This document shows, piece by piece, positions 61,512 to 64,000 of a stretch of 64,000 nt of DNA; position 1 is the first letter of the stretch; each line of letters starts with the position of its first letter. This DNA comes from an uncultured Flavobacteriaceae bacterium (GTDB lineage Bacteria > Bacteroidota > Bacteroidia > Flavobacteriales > Flavobacteriaceae), in assembly GCA_947503005.1 (NCBI GenBank), contig CANNCA010000008.1, forward strand, positions 62,001 through 126,000, written 5' to 3'. Position numbers and translations under genes: made by a program. The notes under the pieces were generated by a model. The model saw only the letters and a program-made list of their open reading frames with translations, was not told the origin of the DNA and did not search any database.

Positions 61512-62603
61512 TCATACTTTAAATTCCTTCAATTTTTCCCAATCAAATTCAACTCCTATACCCGGTGCATCGGGAGCTACCGCTCGATAATTCTGAACGA
61601 CCAAGGGTCTTTTGGTGTATTGGTCAATGGGGAAACTATGTACTTCGAGCCAACCTGAATTCGGTTGTGCCGAGACTAAACTTACATGCAATTCTTGCAT
61701 ACCGTGTGAACAAGCTGGAATATTGTAATCATTCGCCAAGCGTGCCGCTTTCAGCCAGCCTGTGATTCCTCCACAATTGGAGGCATCCGGTTGTACATAA
61801 GAGAGTTTGGCCTGTTCCATGGCGTATTCAAATTCATGAATGGTGTGCAGGTTTTCACCCATGGCCAAAGGAAAACCAGTGGCATCGGCAATTGCTGCAA
61901 ATCCCTTATAGTTATCTGGTATAATCGGCTCTTCGAACCAAGTGATATCATATTGCCTAAATTTCTGAATGGCCTTAATCGCTTTCTCAACGGTCATCGA
62001 ATAATTAGCATCAACCATAAAAGTCACATCTGGACCGATAAATTCACGGACGGCTTTGATGCGTTCGATATCCTCGTTGAGGTTTTCGCGACCGATTTTG
62101 ATTTTAACGGCATTGAATCCGGCAGCCAAATAGCCCTCCATGTTCTTCAACAGCTTTGGAATCGGGAATTGCAAATCGATTCCCCCACAATACGCTTTAC
62201 AGGTATTTCCAACACCTCCTGCAATTTTCCAAAGGGGTTGTCCCGCCTTTTTACATTTGATATCCCAAAGGGCGATATCGATTGTGGAATTGGCGAAAGA
62301 AACGATTCCGCCTCGGCCTACATAGTGCATGTGCCATTCCATAAAATCGTAGATTCCGTCAATATCGGAACCATCTTTGCCAATTAGAGCTGGTGCAATA
62401 TCATAATCAATCATTGCTTTAATAGAATGTCCACCCTTGCCTCCTGTATAGGTGTAACCAGTTCCATAAGCGCCGTCATCCAAAGTAACGGTGGTCGTAA
62501 CCAGTTCGAAATGCGTGTGGTCACCGTGTTTGGCGTCATTTAACACTTCAGGTAACGGTATTCTAAACAAGGTACAATCAATGGTCTTTATCTGTGTGCT
62601 CAT
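61512..62603 (-). CDS. Enolase-superfamily cycloisomerase (anhydrogalactonate-type)
   Basis: The 363-residue enzyme of the mandelate racemase/muconate-lactonising branch has the catalytic KxK (AVKIKIGR), metal ligands in MVDANYS, WFEEPI and AMGENLH, and a C-terminal His (CSHGMQELH). In agar- and carrageenan-using bacteria such an enzyme opens 3,6-anhydrogalactonate to 2-keto-3-deoxygalactonate. The assignment here rests on the adjacent aldehyde dehydrogenase and the GH117-like enzyme. Other sugar-acid dehydratases share the same fold, so L- or D-form specificity is open. Confidence 0.8.
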   Translation of the reverse strand: MSTQIKTIDCTLFRIPLPEVLNDAKHGDHTHFELVTTTVTLDDGAYGTGYTYTGGKGGHSIKAMIDYDIAPALIGKDGSDIDGIYDFMEWHMHYVGRGGIVSFANSTIDIALWDIKCKKAGQPLWKIAGGVGNTCKAYCGGIDLQFPIPKLLKNMEGYLAAGFNAVKIKIGRENLNEDIERIKAVREFIGPDVTFMVDANYSMTVEKAIKAIQKFRQYDITWFEEPIIPDNYKGFAAIADATGFPLAMGENLHTIHEFEYAMEQAKLSYVQPDASNCGGITGWLKAARLANDYNIPACSHGMQELHVSLVSAQPNSGWLEVHSFPIDQYTKRPLVVQNYRAVAPDAPGIGVEFDWEKLKEFKV

Positions 62604-64000
62604 CTAGGCTTTGTGTCTGACGTAGAAGGTCTTCTTTTCTAAGTATTGTTCAAATCCGTATTTACCATCTTCACCACCGCTACCGGAAAGTTTATATCCA
62701 TTGTGAAAGCCTTGATGCTGTTCTCCATGTCCTCGGTTTACATAGATTTCACCATATTCGAGTTCATCGTTGCATTTCATTATGGTATTCATATCGTTGG
62801 TAAAAACCATGGCTGCTAAACCATATTCGCAATCGTTGGCATAGCCAATAACTTCATCAAAAGTCTTAAATTTTAATACTGGCAGAATGGGCCCGAATGA
62901 TTCTTCATGAACAATGGTCATATCTTGGGTGACATTCGTTAATACAGTTGGTTCGAACCAATACCCCTTTTCAAATTGTGCTCCTTCTGGTCTTTTTCCA
63001 CCAGCAGCCAGTTTGGCGCCTTCTTTCAAACTTACTTCCACCAAATGCTCCATATGTTTTAATTCGGATGCGTTCACTTTAGGTCCCATATCGGTATCTT
63101 CCAACATGGGGTCACCTACTTTCAACGCCTTGGTTTTAGCTATGAATTTTTCCATGAACGTGTCATAAATGCCTTCATGTACATACATTCTTTCGTTGCA
63201 GGTACACACCTGCCCGCAATTATCGAAACGGGAATGCAATGCCGCGTCGACAGCATCTTCAATATCGGCATCTTCAAAGACAATGAAAGGTGCTTTTCCA
63301 CCTAATTCTAACTGTACGTGTGTCAGATTCTGTGCCGCATTTCGTGCAATCTGTTGCCCAACAGGTGTAGAACCCGTCATAGTCACCATTTTCGTAATCG
63401 GATTTTCTACAAGTGCATTACCCATAGCCCGACCAGGGCCGGTTAAAATATTTAACACTCCGTCGGGGAGTCCTACCTTTTTTGCTAGATTACCCAATTC
63501 CAAAGTGGCCAAAGGCGTTTCGGAAGTCGGTTTAATTACAACCGTATTTCCAGCCACCAAGGCAGGGCCCAATTTACGTCCGGCCAATGCCAATGGGAAA
63601 TTCCAAGCGGTAATAGCTACAACAACACCTCTTGGGATTTTCTGAATCCATATTTGTTCGTTGGGATTATCCGATGGAATGATATCGCCCTCGATTCGTC
63701 GCGCACCCTCACAGGCATACTCAATAAAGGAAGCCGTAACAGCTACCTCCATCTTCGCTACTTTCAAAAGTTTACCTTGTTCCTTTACTAAAAGTTCGGC
63801 CAACTCATCGGAGTTGCCCTTAATTTCATCGGCAAGTTTATATAGGATTTCCGCACGCTGACGTGCCGGTAATTTTTTCCATGATTTTTGAGCGATTTCA
63901 GCTGCTTCCAAAGCCATCTGGGCCTCTTCAACCGTTCCATTCTGGACTCTAGCTACAATTTCTTCAGTTGACGGATTTACAACGTCGATGGTTTCCCCAG
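62604..64000 (-). CDS. Aldehyde dehydrogenase, cut at the window end
   Basis: The reading frame continues past position 64000, where GETIDVVNPSTEEIVARV is read before the internal Met at 63917, so the N-terminus is missing. The visible 465 residues hold the NAD(P)-binding part (WNFPLALAGRKLGPALVAGNTVVIKP, GSTPVGQQIA), the catalytic Glu (LELGGKAPF) and catalytic Cys (NCGQVCTC). It belongs to the family that includes 3,6-anhydrogalactose dehydrogenase and lactaldehyde/glycolaldehyde dehydrogenases. Next to the cycloisomerase gene, oxidation of anhydrogalactose to its acid is the likely step. Confidence 0.88.
   Translation of the reverse strand, partial: GETIDVVNPSTEEIVARVQNGTVEEAQMALEAAEIAQKSWKKLPARQRAEILYKLADEIKGNSDELAELLVKEQGKLLKVAKMEVAVTASFIEYACEGARRIEGDIIPSDNPNEQIWIQKIPRGVVVAITAWNFPLALAGRKLGPALVAGNTVVIKPTSETPLATLELGNLAKKVGLPDGVLNILTGPGRAMGNALVENPITKMVTMTGSTPVGQQIARNAAQNLTHVQLELGGKAPFIVFEDADIEDAVDAALHSRFDNCGQVCTCNERMYVHEGIYDTFMEKFIAKTKALKVGDPMLEDTDMGPKVNASELKHMEHLVEVSLKEGAKLAAGGKRPEGAQFEKGYWFEPTVLTNVTQDMTIVHEESFGPILPVLKFKTFDEVIGYANDCEYGLAAMVFTNDMNTIMKCNDELEYGEIYVNRGHGEQHQGFHNGYKLSGSGGEDGKYGFEQYLEKKTFYVRHKA

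Noticed and set aside
1-64000. tRNA, rRNA, CRISPR array, insertion sequence or replication origin
   Set aside because: No cloverleaf, repeat-spacer array, transposase frame or DnaA-box cluster was recognised on reading; a tRNAscan or Rfam search could not be run.

Overview
The window looks like a chromosome segment of a marine member of the Flavobacteriaceae (Bacteroidota). The evidence is a SusC/SusD pair, a GH117-type enzyme for red-algal galactan, Bacteroidota-type -7 promoter boxes (TAnnTTTG), many short lipoproteins, DUF4386, DUF5107 and WG-repeat proteins, and moderately AT-rich DNA. No rRNA, tRNA, CRISPR array, transposase or phage structural genes were recognised.

The window has two halves. 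Positions 1 to about 38,400 form a stress, energy and redox region. It holds a carotenoid-desaturase-like/MDR/MBL/flavodoxin operon (342-5273), a lipoprotein cytochrome c (5529), a long leftward run of small redox and stress genes (6124-15235), DUF2267, two universal stress proteins, phosphate acetyltransferase and acetate kinase, two PPK2 polyphosphate kinases, small membrane and stress proteins, a sigma-like protein, an mscS - histidine kinase - REC/CRP regulator operon, a patatin, a P-type ATPase and an Hsp20. The most striking signal is 14 copies of a palindrome TGAY-N4-RTCA. Each lies exactly 23 bp upstream of a recognisable or degenerate TAnnTTTG box. This puts the palindrome centre near -41.5, the class II position of CRP/FNR activators. 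The likely reader is the REC-CRP fusion protein at 28321-29391. Its partner kinase (29424-33044) carries a complete LOV blue-light signature, with the photoactive Cys at residue 558. I infer one LOV-kinase/CRP-type regulon for survival under light, redox or energy stress, functionally reminiscent of dormancy regulons (Usp, Hsp20, acetyl-phosphate, polyphosphate, P-type ATPase).

Positions 38,712 to 64,000 form a polysaccharide utilisation region for 3,6-anhydrogalactose-containing algal galactan. It holds a DUF5107-TPR protein, a CBM9-like protein, a GH117-like anhydrogalactosidase, a putative TIM-barrel glycosidase, a sulfatase broken by one in-frame TGA, SusD and SusC, an SDR, an OprB-type porin, a beta-propeller/Dabb fusion, a GlcG/HbpS protein, a Crp/Fnr regulator, a DUF5060 glycosidase, a sugar transporter, an aldose epimerase, an enolase-superfamily cycloisomerase and an aldehyde dehydrogenase (cut by the window end). 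The last two fit oxidation and ring-opening of anhydrogalactose. A second palindrome, TTGAAC-N2-GTTCAA, precedes susC and the glcG-like gene with the same centre-to-box geometry, and probably binds the local Crp/Fnr protein.

A small flavobacterial-type gene is frameshifted (21425-21636), and there are hairpin-rich intergenic repeats at 60197-60369, 61463-61488 and 28230-28246.
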